NCBI RefSeq assembly: GCF_037975245.1 | Contig: NC_092570.1 | Location: forward strand, 3,183,501 to 3,247,500 | Reading direction: 5' to 3' | Length of the DNA: 64,000 nucleotides | DNA from: Apostichopus japonicus | Taxonomy: Eukaryota > Echinodermata > Holothuroidea > Aspidochirotida > Stichopodidae | Shown: positions 10,747 to 46,258 of the stretch, in pieces | Position numbering within the stretch: position 1 is the first letter of the stretch | Layout of the letters: every line of letters begins with the position of its first letter | Notes under the pieces: model-generated | Database searches by the model: none | What the model saw: only the letters and a program-made list of their open reading frames with translations | What the model was told of the DNA's origin: nothing | Translations under genes and position numbers: made by a program

Positions 10747-13700
10747 TACATTTCTTTTATGTGGTCTCACGAAGCTGGCTTTTTCGTCCTCAAGTTTCAA
10801 CACGGGCGGCAAAGGAGCCGAGGAAGGTACTCGAAAGAACAAGTGGTGGCATGTTCCTCTATAGTGTTGTGGAAAACCTCAAAATGCCCTTTTCAAAAAT
10901 GAGAAGAGTTAAATTTTTGCTAAGCAGTTCCCTTTTTTCCATTCAGTTTGCAATTAAAAGTGTTCGATCCTTTGTTGAAAATTACATGTTAGTGTATAGT
11001 TGAAAAGCGCTATGTTGTTGAAACAGTTAGAGACGTCATTTTTAAAAAGTATCCTTTTGTTGTAAGACATGTATTCAAATACTGAAAATTTGGCGGGTAC
11101 GAAAATGGATCCATGCATCTTGTGGGAAGTTTTGAGGTAAGGCTTTTTACATGATTCCCTATCCCCAATCAAATCAAATTCACATGTCCCGCTGCCCATC
11201 GAAGTGTCATGCAGGGCCGAAGCCTGAGTAAAATCTCAAGGTGGCATGCAGTTGAGGAACATCGAGAAACATCGTGTACGGTCCAAATGTTACATAGTGA
11301 TGCTTATGATGTGCGTATGAACCAGGACCTTCTTTTAAGACATAATAGGGAGGTATGCCAAAATGGACCAACATGACACTACTTAATATATTATATATAT
11401 CATTAAGACTACTGTAACTGAAATAGCGCATACTGTCCAGACGTTCGTTATCGTAGGCCTACTTTCATTTAGGACGTGGATATCTCAGGGGATCCCCTCC
11501 CCTCCCCCTCCCCCTCCCCCACGCAGGCTACAGTCCTGGCATGTCACCGTCTCCTAAAACATATTTTCGTCTGACCTAAACCAGTGTCTAGGAGTAATTA
11601 CGGATGTCAGTTAATTGGTGGTGGTAGGATGTGCCAAGACACTTTTTCATTTAATCCGTCCCACTATCAGTTTCTTCTGTTGTATGTCAAAGCCTGCATC
11701 GCGGTCACACGATCTACAATTTGCCACGTCCCTCAGTTTTCTAATAGACCTACGATAACACTAATGTAATTAAATTAAGCAAAAGAATCATTCAAGATAC
11801 GTTATTGGCATCATTGAACGTCATTGTGACATCTTTGCTACGTTATCAGTGGATATAAATAGAGACATTTTGGACATATGGCAACTTTTTCTATCATTAC
11901 AATGGATTGTTATCAAACACCTTCAGTGAAATGTTTGTCTTGGTGTGTATGCTAACTTTCTTACTGCGTAGATCTCTGTTAAAAATTTGTTGAAAACTTC
12001 GAACATGCTTTTTTTCGTGAAACTGACTTTCCATTGCTAACTACTCAGACTTGCGAACGCGGAAATACGTTTCGATTACATATTAGCTATAGCAGGAAGG
12101 AGAGCGATCTCAGCTAGTCAAGCACTATTCTTTCGGATACGTACTGTAACGCAGTAAGAACGAAGGACTTGTTTTGACATACTCCCCGGGTAACATTTCC
12201 TGAAAGTTCCATACTGATTAGGTCGCAAGAAATCTTCAACGTAAAGTGTTTTTCATAGCTCGCCGGTAACAGATACTCATGTGAAGTGTAAGTTACACCT
12301 AAGTAAAGTTTCATTTTCACACAGTTACCAAGTTAAGGGACAAGCTAGCACTTTGAATCTAGACCTAAGCCTAGGCTACTAGCACTGTACTGTCTATTCT
12401 TCCCCATGGCACACTGTACCAAAAGTAGTGATATCGTACCATATTACTGTCCTGTTGTGCTTGTAAAGGACTAAGATTTTCATGAGAAGGTTAGGCCATT
12501 CGGTGCTACATAATTTGGTTATGAGTAACATGAACTTTAAATCTAACGGTATACAGAAACATGAGCTAGGTAAGTAGCCTACCTAGACTAGAGCTAAATA
12601 AACCTGCCACAAAAGTAGGAAAAGCTTTATTTACCACCCCCCTCCAAAAATAAAAATATTATAAAGTAACAGAAACATTCTGGGTTTCACACATAACCAT
12701 GGCAGTAATATATAGGCTATGCAAAAATAGTTGTTGTGCAAACGTTGGGAGAACATGTTGGCCAAAAGCATTTTATAGTTAATACAATTATCTCCAGGGA
12801 AACGAGGTGAATTCGATCCACATGCATGCAGGTAGCAACATATACGATCGATTTCTGATTGTAGGTCAAACTAATTAATGTAACACAAAGGGGAAGAGGA
12901 ATGTCAATCAATCTGCCAGATTAGTGTTGGACTCCTCTTTTATATAATTTTTAATGAATTCGAAGCTATGTCTGTAGTTGTCATCAAGGCTTTACAATTG
13001 ACATATATACTGTATAATTGGTGTCATAATAAGTTAGAATGTTAACCTAGGCTTGCCACCTTAATGGTTAACATTGTGTGCCTGGCGCATTGTCAATATG
13101 TACATAAAATCACTAGGAAAACTGTACAGAGGGGTCAACAGAAAAAAAAGTGGCGTATTAAATTTACCATAAATTTGTATCCCAAATTGTGTGTTATCCC
13201 TATATATATATTCACTTCACTTTTTGATTTTACAGTTCTTAAGTATACATGCTAAGAATGTGGACTTTGTTAAATTAACGAATCAGTTGAAATTGTCAGG
13301 CTTAGCTCCGTCCAGCTGTGCACAATTAAGCACAGTATACTTCCAAAGTTTTGAGGGTGTACCCTATAAGCTTGTGCACTCGGGAATCCGGTTAAGTACC
13401 GAAATCGGTTTTGCCCACCGAATTTTGGTGGTATATTTTATTTTAAGAAAAAAAAAAAACGTGAAAAATTGAATTGGAAATACAGGAAAAAACAAAGATA
13501 AAGCTTCCATCCATCATTTGTTCACTAAGCTTCTTCCTAATTATGGTTCTTTTTGCAATATAAAAGTTAATTGCAACATGAAAGGTTTGCTGCTAGACCA
13601 TGCAATTTGGTACCTTCAAACACCTTGCCAGCCACTTTATTGGAGACCAATCATATTGTAAAGCAATTTTTTTTCCCGATCTCCAAATTGCTCATAATCG

Positions 13701-15746
13701 GGTTTACGCTCCGCCCAAGTCTCGGAAATTCCCAGCCTACTTGTGAATGGCAGCACCTGAACTCCCTAGCTGAGAAACTAAAATCGGTTCATCCCGCATC
13801 CGTTTTTGTACACCTGTGAATCTGTAAACTAAATTTTCCCCCAGCTACACTGTATTCCTACCTCTCTCTGGAATAAAAAATTTCGGCTTAATAGCGTGGA
13901 TTGAGGGTTGAGCAATTGATTGTATTCTTTCGGGAGGGACTATTACAATAACATCTACGTATCAGGAAGATTCTCCATCTGGCGCAAAACGTATTTTGTG
14001 TTAACATACGAATGCTATTTTATCGTCATTAGCAGGTTAAACAGTAACAACTAACCCCTTCCGTAGATGATTGTAAGTACATATTTACTCGTGCTGTCAT
14101 TATACGAGTAGCATACTTGCTGACGAGATCATAGGGTGATCAGGATGACCATTCATGTGTTTGTTTTTTCTGAACACAGTAAACACAAACGGTAATGTTT
14201 ACACTTACGAAAACATTATATCACTAACACATCATTTCTTTTCGGCATTTTTACTTCAGTAAAGTTAACGTTGATAAGAAAACGAGAGTCATGAAGACAG
14301 TAATATTTCTTGAATTTATTCTCTTTACTTTTACCCTATATTACAATCAAACTAGACTTGAACCGCTGTTGTTATTTTAACATAAAAAATGCGCATCTTT
14401 AGCGATCGTAACACCGCTGAGATTTCAATGCAATTCGGGAGAGGGAAAGTACTGGTTTTTCAGCCAGATTGGGTTTTGTTTTATAGAAGAAAAAAAGTTT
14501 TTACTTTTCACAAAACCGTGGAAGCTAGTGTACCCATTCTTTCTGTAAGAAATTTTACTCTAGACAGATGTAGGTTTCCCATGAAATAAAACAGTTTAGC
14601 TGTTGTTGTGCATCTACTTGTTTAGTTTTTAAAGCAAACAACACCAAACTGGGTCTAAATGTCAAAGTTTATATATATCATGGTCGGTCATGTTTATGAT
14701 ATTTAGGTTACACAAATACACAGTTTTGAAACTTATAGAGCTCTATTACTTGTGAAACAGAATAAAGTAATTGTTCATATCTTGTACAGTACAGTACGTA
14801 TAGCAGGTTTTATTTTGATGGTTTTTACTTGTCATGAAATACTGAAAATTGGTGTGCGTCATTGAAGGAAGAAAACGAAGAGAGTTTCATTTGTGTACAA
14901 ATTGTGTAGTAAATTGCCCATGCGATACTGTGCCAAAAATACCCTATTCCCTGTAGGAAGTGACATCTACTGTACTGTACATGTAGTACCAAGAAAGGAT
15001 TGTCATGTTATAAGCACTATCTTGATAGAAACCAAGAGGGTTTTATACTGTAAATGACTTACGGTAGTTCAACTTCCATTTTGTGTAATTAATTAACAAT
15101 AGGTACTGTAAATTAGGATGCAAGAAATTTATTCCGACAGAATTTTGTAAAGTGTTTCTATGGACAACTTTTTTTAGGAAACTTGAATTAAAGTTCTAAC
15201 TATGCATTCATGTTTTAAGGTACTGTTACAGTGCGGTCTCCAAAATTTGGGGAAGATTGCAAGGTCATGGCAGGGGAAATATAACTTACTTTTCAAGAAT
15301 CAATATTTGTTTAGTTCAAAGCTAACAGGAAGTAAATACTGCATGGTACTGTGTGTTGTTGTTACAATTTGAGTAGATCTAATTGTTGGCAAATTTTTAT
15401 AGTTGATATAATGAAAATAAAGAAGAAGTTGGAATTATGGTTTAATTTTCAGTTTCCAAAAATATGACAATGTTCTCCAATTCTTGTAGCTTCCAAATGT
15501 AAATAATCTTACCTTAAAAGTCTTCTTTTGTGAGAAGACTAAGGGAAGGGAAAAAACTCAAGAATATATTCTTGAAGTTAGTATTAATGTCGTCAACAAT
15601 GGGGCCATCTTGTTTTGGTGGAAGACAATGCAACTCTGCATAAACTTTCATACATACATACACACATACATACATACACACACATGCTCGTTAACATGTC
15701 TGAAGTTATATATTTTGTTCTATTTCTCATTCTTCTTTGATTTTAG
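10747..15746. other. 5-kb intergenic stretch upstream of the Shark coding start
   Basis: No gene can be supported. It contains a C-rich simple stretch at 11494-11520, an ACAT/ACAC microsatellite at about 15648-15685, and short chance open frames. A 5' UTR exon and promoter of Shark should lie somewhere here, because exon 1 begins with a splice acceptor, but I could not place them. Confidence 0.5.
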
Positions 15747-33464
<17,718 letters not shown>

Positions 33465-34200
33465 AAACAGTATTTTCACAAGGATGGGCTGAAAAGTCAG
33501 AAAGAAGACAGAAGAGTCTGGAAACAAATTCCTTTCAGGTTGCCCGGTTCGTTTCCTTTCATTTTGTAAGATTCTGTATCGAAAATGGGGCATGAAATTT
33601 GAGTTGAAAATGTATGATGCATTATGTTATGCAGGTAAAGCTCTCCTGCAAAAAAAACTTGATGATCCCTCTACAGATCATTGTCACACGGGTCATCAAC
33701 TTTGGCCTACGATCGCATAGCTCCTCACAGAGGTAAAAAATCAGGTGTTTACAACAAGTTTGGGTGAGGGAATGGGGTGTAGGGGGGGTGGGGGTGGGAT
33801 GGTTCTTCCACCAAATTACCTCCTGCGGAATGTAAGAGTAATGGCAATGTCATGCCCTCCAATTTGGAAAGTTTTACCAACACAGGCCTTTTTGCAGTAG
33901 AGAAGTTTTTTTTTTCTTTTTGTCTCTTTGATTCTTAAATTTACTTTAAGGAGGAAATGTTACGTCTCGAGAGATTACGACACTTTGGTTTGTCACTTAT
34001 TTTGAGAGATTTCTGTCATTCGAAATGTTGTTGATCCATACAGACTAAAGTTTCTATGACTTTATGATCATTGGGGAGTCTGTAGTGAAACGCTTTAAGG
34101 CTGTACTTTTGCTCCATTGCAAACAGAAAATGTAATTTTGCTCACTCGTCATGATTTCTTAAAACCGCTTTTTTTCAAGTAAAAGTAACTGAAATAAAAC
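33465..34200 (+). other. Shark 3' UTR
   Basis: Follows the stop codon; the first AATAAA on this strand is at 34193-34198, with others at 34537-34542 and beyond. Which one is used cannot be told from sequence. Confidence 0.45.
34193..34198 (+). terminator. candidate polyadenylation signal of Shark
   Basis: AATAAA, 729 bases after the stop codon and the first on this strand after it. Confidence 0.4.
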
Positions 34201-35090
34201 GATTGCTATCGAACCTAACCTTTCTATGTGTCAACTAAATTTAAGTTGGATTGAAATTAACACTGTCTTCGTCAATGTTGAAACAGACCGTTAATCTGTC
34301 AGTCAACTATTTTTGGAAAGGGGAATAATCTAGCTTTTGTGGCTTCACTGCACTATTCTCCTATGTATCTCGTAGTTGTTAAAAGTTTCTCAAAACCTCG
34401 TTTTAGAGGAAACGATTTTTGGATGCCTCGTTTAAGCACAGGTACTAGTAAGTTGTCCTGAATGGTTTTACTCTGTTGTCGTGAAGTCAATTATCTGAAA
34501 ACGGAAAGCTATTATTATGCAAATATTTTGATGCTCAATAAAAAATTCAAATATGGTTCACCTGAATTGGACCAATAAATAAAATTGGAATTAAGGCATA
34601 GATTGTAGATAAGAAATTTCCATATTTTTTGTTGTAACATTGAAATGTAGAGAAATATCTTATAGTTTATTCTAGTGTAGTGCGTTCATATTTATAGCAT
34701 TCCCTCATAATTATTTTTAAAACTTGTTATATTTTTCTATAAAAAAAACTTTGAAGAAAAAAAAGGCAGAAAAATAAAAGTTGTTAACCATGTTTTAATA
34801 ATTGAATAACATGAGTGCCAAAAGGAATAGAAGCTGCTGTATATAGCCACTTCGGAAGTTTAAAGTTTTTTATGCTAAGTACAATTGTATACTGTCCCCG
34901 AATAACATGCTTTAAAACACTTGTACTGACAGTGTAAACAGTTCCTTACCCTAATGTGATAGAAACAGGAAATTCATGCTGCTCTTTGTTGTCATGGCAA
35001 TTGCTTTGAAACTTCTCACGAACACGACAATAGATAAAATATGTTTCCAACTTGGTGTTTACTGCTTTACTGTTCCTGAGTAATATGGCA
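34201..35090. other. possible extended 3' UTR or intergenic DNA
   Basis: AT-rich, with several AATAAA hexamers. No gene. Confidence 0.4.
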
Positions 35091-35096
35091 TTCATA

Positions 35097-39066
<3,970 letters not shown>

Positions 39067-39141
39067 GCCTCCACAGGGATTCGAACCCGGGCCTCCCGCT
39101 CTGTACGCGGACACCCTAACCACTATATATGCTATGGACGC
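39067..39141 (-). tRNA. tRNA-like sequence, pseudogene or SINE head
   Basis: On the minus strand the 75-base segment starts GCGTCCA and ends TGGAGGC, which pair at 6 of 7 positions. It has a box-A-like TAGCATATATAGTGGTTAGG, an anticodon arm TCCGC-GTACAGA-GCGGG (anticodon ACA) and a perfect box B GGTTCGAATCC. The T stem has one mismatch and the D arm is three or so bases too long. A run of seven T follows seven bases downstream, as for a Pol III terminator. A functional tRNA is unlikely because of the D arm and the rare ACA anticodon. Confidence 0.6.
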
Positions 39142-39387
39142 TGATTGTATGTCGAGAGGTTCGAACCGGTAAGGAAGGTCGTAATTAAACTGTAGGCGTT
39201 TGCCACCTGTATCGAACAATACTAGTTCTGTTTTGGTGACATATTTTGCCTTACTCTAGAGATCAAACATGATGCTAACCCACTCGAAAATCATTTGTGA
39301 TTCCTAAAGCCGGATCTCGAAAGAGATAATTTGAACAGACTTTATGTTAATGAAATGGAGGTAAACGACAAAGGCAAATGAATATAT

Positions 39388-39415
39388 ATAAACGTCAGGC
39401 CCACTTACTTTTACA
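39388..39415 (+). mobile_element. short Penelope-like fragment
   Basis: GTCAGGCCCACTTACTTTTA matches the stretch at 29738 with one change. Too short to say more. Confidence 0.25.
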
Positions 39416-39826
39416 CAATTAATTATTTAATGAAATTCGTTGCAATATGTATTTTGTAAAGGGATTATTATAAATAGCGACCATACTGGAGTCCTAACAA
39501 CGAGTCCAGTGTAACGAATTAATTAAATTGTCAATGTTGCCCTTATAAGTGTTGTTTTCATACTGTGTATCCCAATGGTCTAATTTAGAGTTTAAATTAC
39601 GAGACTGCCAAAACAAGAAAGGAAATGAAGAAGAAGAATAGGCAACTGAACTTGATGTATCACATTTGTGTATTTTATCATCTCATAATTACAATGTGCT
39701 CTTTTAATTATCTCCTGAAAAAATATAGCCCGATCACAACTTGCTTTTAAAGCAACAATTATTAAACCAAACAAAAATACGACATACTAGTCTACATGTC
39801 TACATAGTTAGCCTATATGTACCTTG

Positions 39827-41393
<1,567 letters not shown>

Positions 41394-41580
41394 AGTAGTG
41401 ACTTCGGATTATCAAGAGCAATTGGAGCTAACAACGATTACTATCGAGCAACGACAGGGGGCAGGTGGCCGGTCAAATGGTGAGTTTTATCTTTAGGAGA
41501 AGAGGATGCTTAAGAAATGTAAGCATGTGTAGCTGGTTCATGAGACAGCCGATGTACCAATTTTCTAGGTATGTCGTAGG
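41394..41580 (+). pseudogene. displaced copy of Shark exon 9 plus intron sequence
   Basis: Bases 41397-41479 match 83 bases of Shark exon 9 (31131-31213) at 78 positions without gaps. The donor GTGAGT and about 100 bases of intron follow, with a net deletion. The first nine bases of the exon and the acceptor are missing, and an in-frame TAA lies just upstream. It still reads [33 protein letters not shown] stands on both sides (41379-41393 and 41581-41595), like a target-site duplication. No other Shark exon is found nearby. Confidence 0.92.
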
Positions 41581-41595
41581 TATGAAAGATAACCT

Positions 41596-43556
41596 TATTT
41601 TGATATCATAAAATCGTTTTCCAAAGAAGAAACTTTTAGCACTTGCTTTGGATTATTTACACCTGTTAATTCACTTATTATATATCTGTACAGAGGTTAA
41701 ATTCAATTTATCCTAATCCTATATATACTGGAACACATTTAATTCTAAGCCATTTATTGACCTTCATAGACATACTATAGAATCTCAAGAAAGTTTTACA
41801 TACCACAATGAAAAAAATATGAATTTCTCCTCTCTTTGATATTTCTATGTTATAGTCGTGTATCATTATAGATGTGAGGTTCAATGTAAATTCCCTGCCA
41901 ACGTTTTGTATTGAAGATTCGCGCAACTGGTTCCTGTACTAATATATATCTTACCGTTAGGTGTCGCACCACAATTAATTGTTCCATTCACTTACACACT
42001 GAATTCGACAATATCCAGAACCGCCCAAGCATAGATTTAAGTTTCAACTGACATATCCTACCCACCACATGATACTAAGATCTTGGCTTATCATGGCACT
42101 TGCAAACATCCATATCATAACCGTTTAGATTTTGAGCTAGAAGAGGAGCAAGTTTAGCATATTGAAGCCCCACCCTTCCATCTGCTCTCTCGGATTACTA
42201 TCAACATTTAACCAACGATATTTCTAAAATGGTTTATATCACTTTCATTCCTCCCTATTTTTGCACCACCTGTACTATAAATTATGCTCTATCACATCAA
42301 GGAAGAAAAAACAATGATGGTTACTAATAATATGCTAAAACAAGCATTATACATTAGGTAAATTTAGCTCTTTTTTTTCCCGACAATGTTTAACCTTTCG
42401 AGCCAATGACCACTACTCCAATTGTGGTGTGCTTACCTGTATCAAGTTATCGTCTATTCCTCGTTAGTTAAAAAACGCAATTTAGTCCTACATATTAGGG
42501 CACTATTTTGTTCAACCCCCTTCCCCTTTTCCCACTTACTCACACACACCTACGCGAATTGGAAAAAATATGACTCGTTGAATATGTTGAGTAAGAACTT
42601 ACGGAGCATCCTCATATTTAGTCACCTCAGACTTAAGTCATCTTCGTCGGTCTCATCTGGATTTTTCTTTCAATATATTCTTTTCTTTTGGAAGAATTCT
42701 ATCATTGGAATGTAGATCATATTTTCAATGTCCTTTGTCACCGTAAGCTGAAACAGCAAATGTCCTTAAATATTCTCTTTTCAATTGCTCAGCCCTCGCT
42801 TGCTCGCTCGCCCGACCACCCCGCCACCCCACACCGAGGATCCCCTCCCAAAACTTCCCGATGTAATATAGTAGAATGAGGACTACATGATTTAAACTTC
42901 AACGTTTTTTAATTAAGCTGCTATTTTCGAACCGTTTTGACCTCAGTGAGATAAAGCCGTGCAATAATCGTATTACTTGTTTGTTAATGATATATGGATA
43001 CCACGAACCTTTAGTTTATAAATTTTTATTCCAGATTTTTTGTTCTTAAATATTGCATCATCTAGTAGCATCCTTAAAGGTGGTGGCAGTACAAATTTTC
43101 AAGAAACGTCAGTTGGCATGACATGGTATGTACCAGTAAAGATAAAACGAACTCTGAGAAAAGTTTGTTCATATTTATATATATTGTTGTACTATGGTTT
43201 GCCGTTCTATTGTATAGTCTGACCAGTGGAATGTTTTCAAAGTAACAAACACCAACATTCTCATGTGTTCTTTCAATTTTGAAAACACGTCCCTGAGGAA
43301 ACTTACTATAAACTCGACCCATTAACCTCCTCTATACACACGTGATTCACCAAATGACCGCACGGTTTTAACCAATACCAATCTAACATTTCTATATCAA
43401 ACTAATGGGCTTAACATTTACCTCAATGTTGCCGTTCTACAGAACTAAATTTAAAATTAAAAAACAAAAATCAAGGAAAACAGGATTGTTAAAAAAACAC
43501 AGTGAATATATGAAACGGCTGAAAACATCATAGTGACAGTGGTATTTACGAAAAAA

Positions 43557-43558
<2 letters not shown>
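41596..43558. other. gene-free stretch
   Basis: AT-rich sequence; no supported gene or repeat. Confidence 0.45.

Positions 43559-43631
<73 letters not shown>
43559..43631. repeat. (TA)n microsatellite
   Basis: Uninterrupted alternating A and T, about 72 bases. Confidence 0.98.
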
Positions 43632-43634
<3 letters not shown>

Positions 43635-43737
43635 TTGCGTTTTTAGTTCAATTCAAAGACTTACGTTTAATATATACTATTTCAGGGATACCAGCTGCAC
43701 GTAAAGATTGCTGTGAATTTTGTCCGTGTGCTGACAG

Positions 43738-44057
43738 TGAGTCATTTGGACTCGTCTCAAACAAGTCAGGTGACTCAGGGAGGGTAAAAGTCAGTTTTCT
43801 GATGGCTAACTAAATGACACACTAATGAGTCACTCCTTCTTCCGTGCATTTACATATTAACACATTTTATAGTTTGTCATATTGACTGGCACAAATAAAG
43901 AGTCAGATGACTCAAACTGCAAGTCTTCTGACTTCTGACACAAAAAAATAATTTAATACATTGTATTCACACATTATGACATTTCAGTAAGTCATTTTAA
44001 CTAGCACGTGATATGAAGAGTCACATGACTCAGGGCGCAAGTGAATCTTCTGACTCA
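43738..44057. promoter_or_regulatory. cluster of six TGASTCA (AP-1-type) sites
   Basis: TGAGTCA or TGACTCA at 43738, 43771, 43826, 43908, 44026 and 44051. The last two thirds are an imperfect duplication (AAGAGTCAGATGACTCA and AAGAGTCACATGACTCA). The cluster lies about 0.7 kb beyond the 3' end of the zinc-finger gene. Regulatory activity is inference; it may only be a degenerate repeat. Confidence 0.4.
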
Positions 44058-44755
44058 CTAAAATGACACAATCATAAGTCAATACAAATTGTCCGTGCGG
44101 TGTATTTGGCACCTTTCGAAGCCAGAATGACTTAGAAAATTTCTCGGTGCTGAAAATCTGTCATGTGAGCAGCACGCACTCATATATATAGTTTGTTTTT
44201 TGTTGGCGATGTGCCGTACATGCTATTAATTGGGTGCTATAAACGTTGTAGACGACTTAACGTAGCTACGCAAGGATGATATATATTAAGCCAAATTTGA
44301 CACACCCCACAAAACGGAGCATTTTTACTATCACATGCCATGAATTCACAATCACTGTGACTTATGTTTTCATACGTTTGATCACGGTAAACTTGAATTG
44401 TAAACTTACAGCAACAGTTATTAAAATGGAACCGCAAAGCAACGATCTTGCAGGAAAGAAAAACTCAACAACAAACAAGAAAACGAAAGATAGAATTTGA
44501 TCCTTCGAATACATAAAATTATCTTCTATCTCTGTTTCGTCTTCTCTTTGTACATTGCAGTTTTTGTAGAAATTCCACAGCCCTTTGGAAATAGGAATTA
44601 TAGACTCGGATGTCACATGTGACGACATGAAAAATATTTCGCATATTATATATGGCTATTCTTAATAGATATTTTGGTTATTTCTCAAAAAAAAACAAAA
44701 AAAAAATTGAGAAACAGCATTTTATGCTCGAGAATTGAAAGCCCTTGAAAGTTGT

Positions 44756-46236
44756 TTACTTAATGTTTTCAATGAAAAATCTTTTATATCGTTTCTTCAA
44801 TGGTTGATCAGATTGCGGTACTTTGTGGTCTTTTTTGATAACCTCCGAAACTAGAGTCGTCTTTTCTCTCATCACCGATTTCGTAACCTCCTTCTCAGCC
44901 GCTTTTATCACCGTTTCCTCGTGCCTCGTTTTTTTCTTCGTAAAGTCACGGTTAAACTGTTTCGGAGTTTCAGAGGTTATCACATTCTCTTGCATTTTCA
45001 GCAAATCCAAATATATACTCCGTTCGTCATTTCCTGCACGGGACGCCGAATCTGCGTTGATGTGAGCCATAGAAGGCGGTACTTCAAAATGGCCGCGGTG
45101 CGAAGCATGTTCGAGTCTTGTGTGAGGCTGTGACCTGTTAAGTGATTTGCTGTTAAGTTGTGCGTAAATCTCGTGCGATAAAAACCCTTGATATATTGGT
45201 AACATCCACATGGCCTTTGGCGCACAGAAGCAGTTTGGTTCACACGGCGCGAACATCGGCGGGTCCTTTTGGCTTAGCCGGTTCTGTAGGCTTTCGTGAT
45301 GGGACGGAGGTGCCGGTGGGTGGTGACCTATAAGAGGTGCCACGTGCTTCTGTGCTGCAGTCGAGAGATTTTGAAGAACTGCTAACTCACTGGATGGAAA
45401 AGACGAATTTCTTCTAACATCGATTTGCTTTCTGGTCATCATCTGTAACTTTAAGATACTCTCATAGTCTTCGAGGCTCGTTCGAGCTGGAAATGCACCA
45501 CGGGCCATTGGTTCGTCGACCGCGATTGGAAATTTACCCCAATGGTGACCAGATCCCGGTAGTGTGTTCATGCCATACCGGTGACACGGTAGCGAGGGGA
45601 GCCCCAAGAAATTGGGGCAGCCATTGTCATCTATTCCCGTTGGTTCCGATTGCACATGCCGGCCTTCTACTGTCAAATGTTTCTGATATCCATTCGATAT
45701 CCGGTACGATAACCGACACCGTCTTTTTCTTAACAGCGGTGTGTGTACTTTGAAATGTCGCTCCAAGTTACTCTTGTGACTCGTTGCGTAATTGCAATGT
45801 TCGCACTTAAATTCCCGGATACCGTTATGCACGTAAGAATGACGTTTAAGTAGCGCTTTCCTGCTAAATGTTCTGTTGCATATTTTACAAAGATATCCCT
45901 GCTTATGTACTGTCTTCACGTGTTGTCTGAAATCTCCTTTGGTGCGATAGAACTGACCGCAGCATTCTAGATGGTCCGCCAAGTCCGCATGCATGGTGTA
46001 GTAATGGCGCATAAGGTTACTGCGCTGTTTGGCTTTGTATTGACACTTGTCACATGAATACATGCCTTTGTCATCTTCAACTGGGCTATCGGAACGCAGG
46101 ATACCATTATCAGTTCTCTCGCTGAGGACAGATCCCATCATTGGACTCTCTGAATCTTGATACATCTGATCTTGTGGATCCATTATGTTATCTGCTAACT
46201 TCTTCATTGATTTAATATCCAGTTTAGTAACGTTAT
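44756..46236 (-). CDS. C2H2 zinc-finger protein, 3' coding exon
   Basis: One long frame of about 493 residues after the acceptor TTTCTTCGTTTCTATACAG, entered in phase 1; the open frame up to 46258 is intron. Four fingers lie at about residues 62-165. Finger 1 is C-x2-C-x12-H-x4-H (YSCDKCQYKAKQ). Finger 2 lacks the first cysteine spacing (LECCGQFYRTKGDF). Fingers 3 (YLCKICNRTF) and 4 (FKCEHCNYATSHKS) are canonical with H-x3-H. The remaining 330 residues have low complexity in parts (APPSHHESL), many charged residues near the end and a basic stretch PLKKRYKRFF. A nuclear DNA-binding role is likely from the fingers; I do not recognise the orthologue. Upstream exons were not found in the window up to 64 kb. 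The internal Met of MKKLADNIM could serve as start if the upstream exon is non-coding. Confidence 0.82.
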
Positions 46237-46258
46237 CTGTATAGAAACGAAGAAACAA

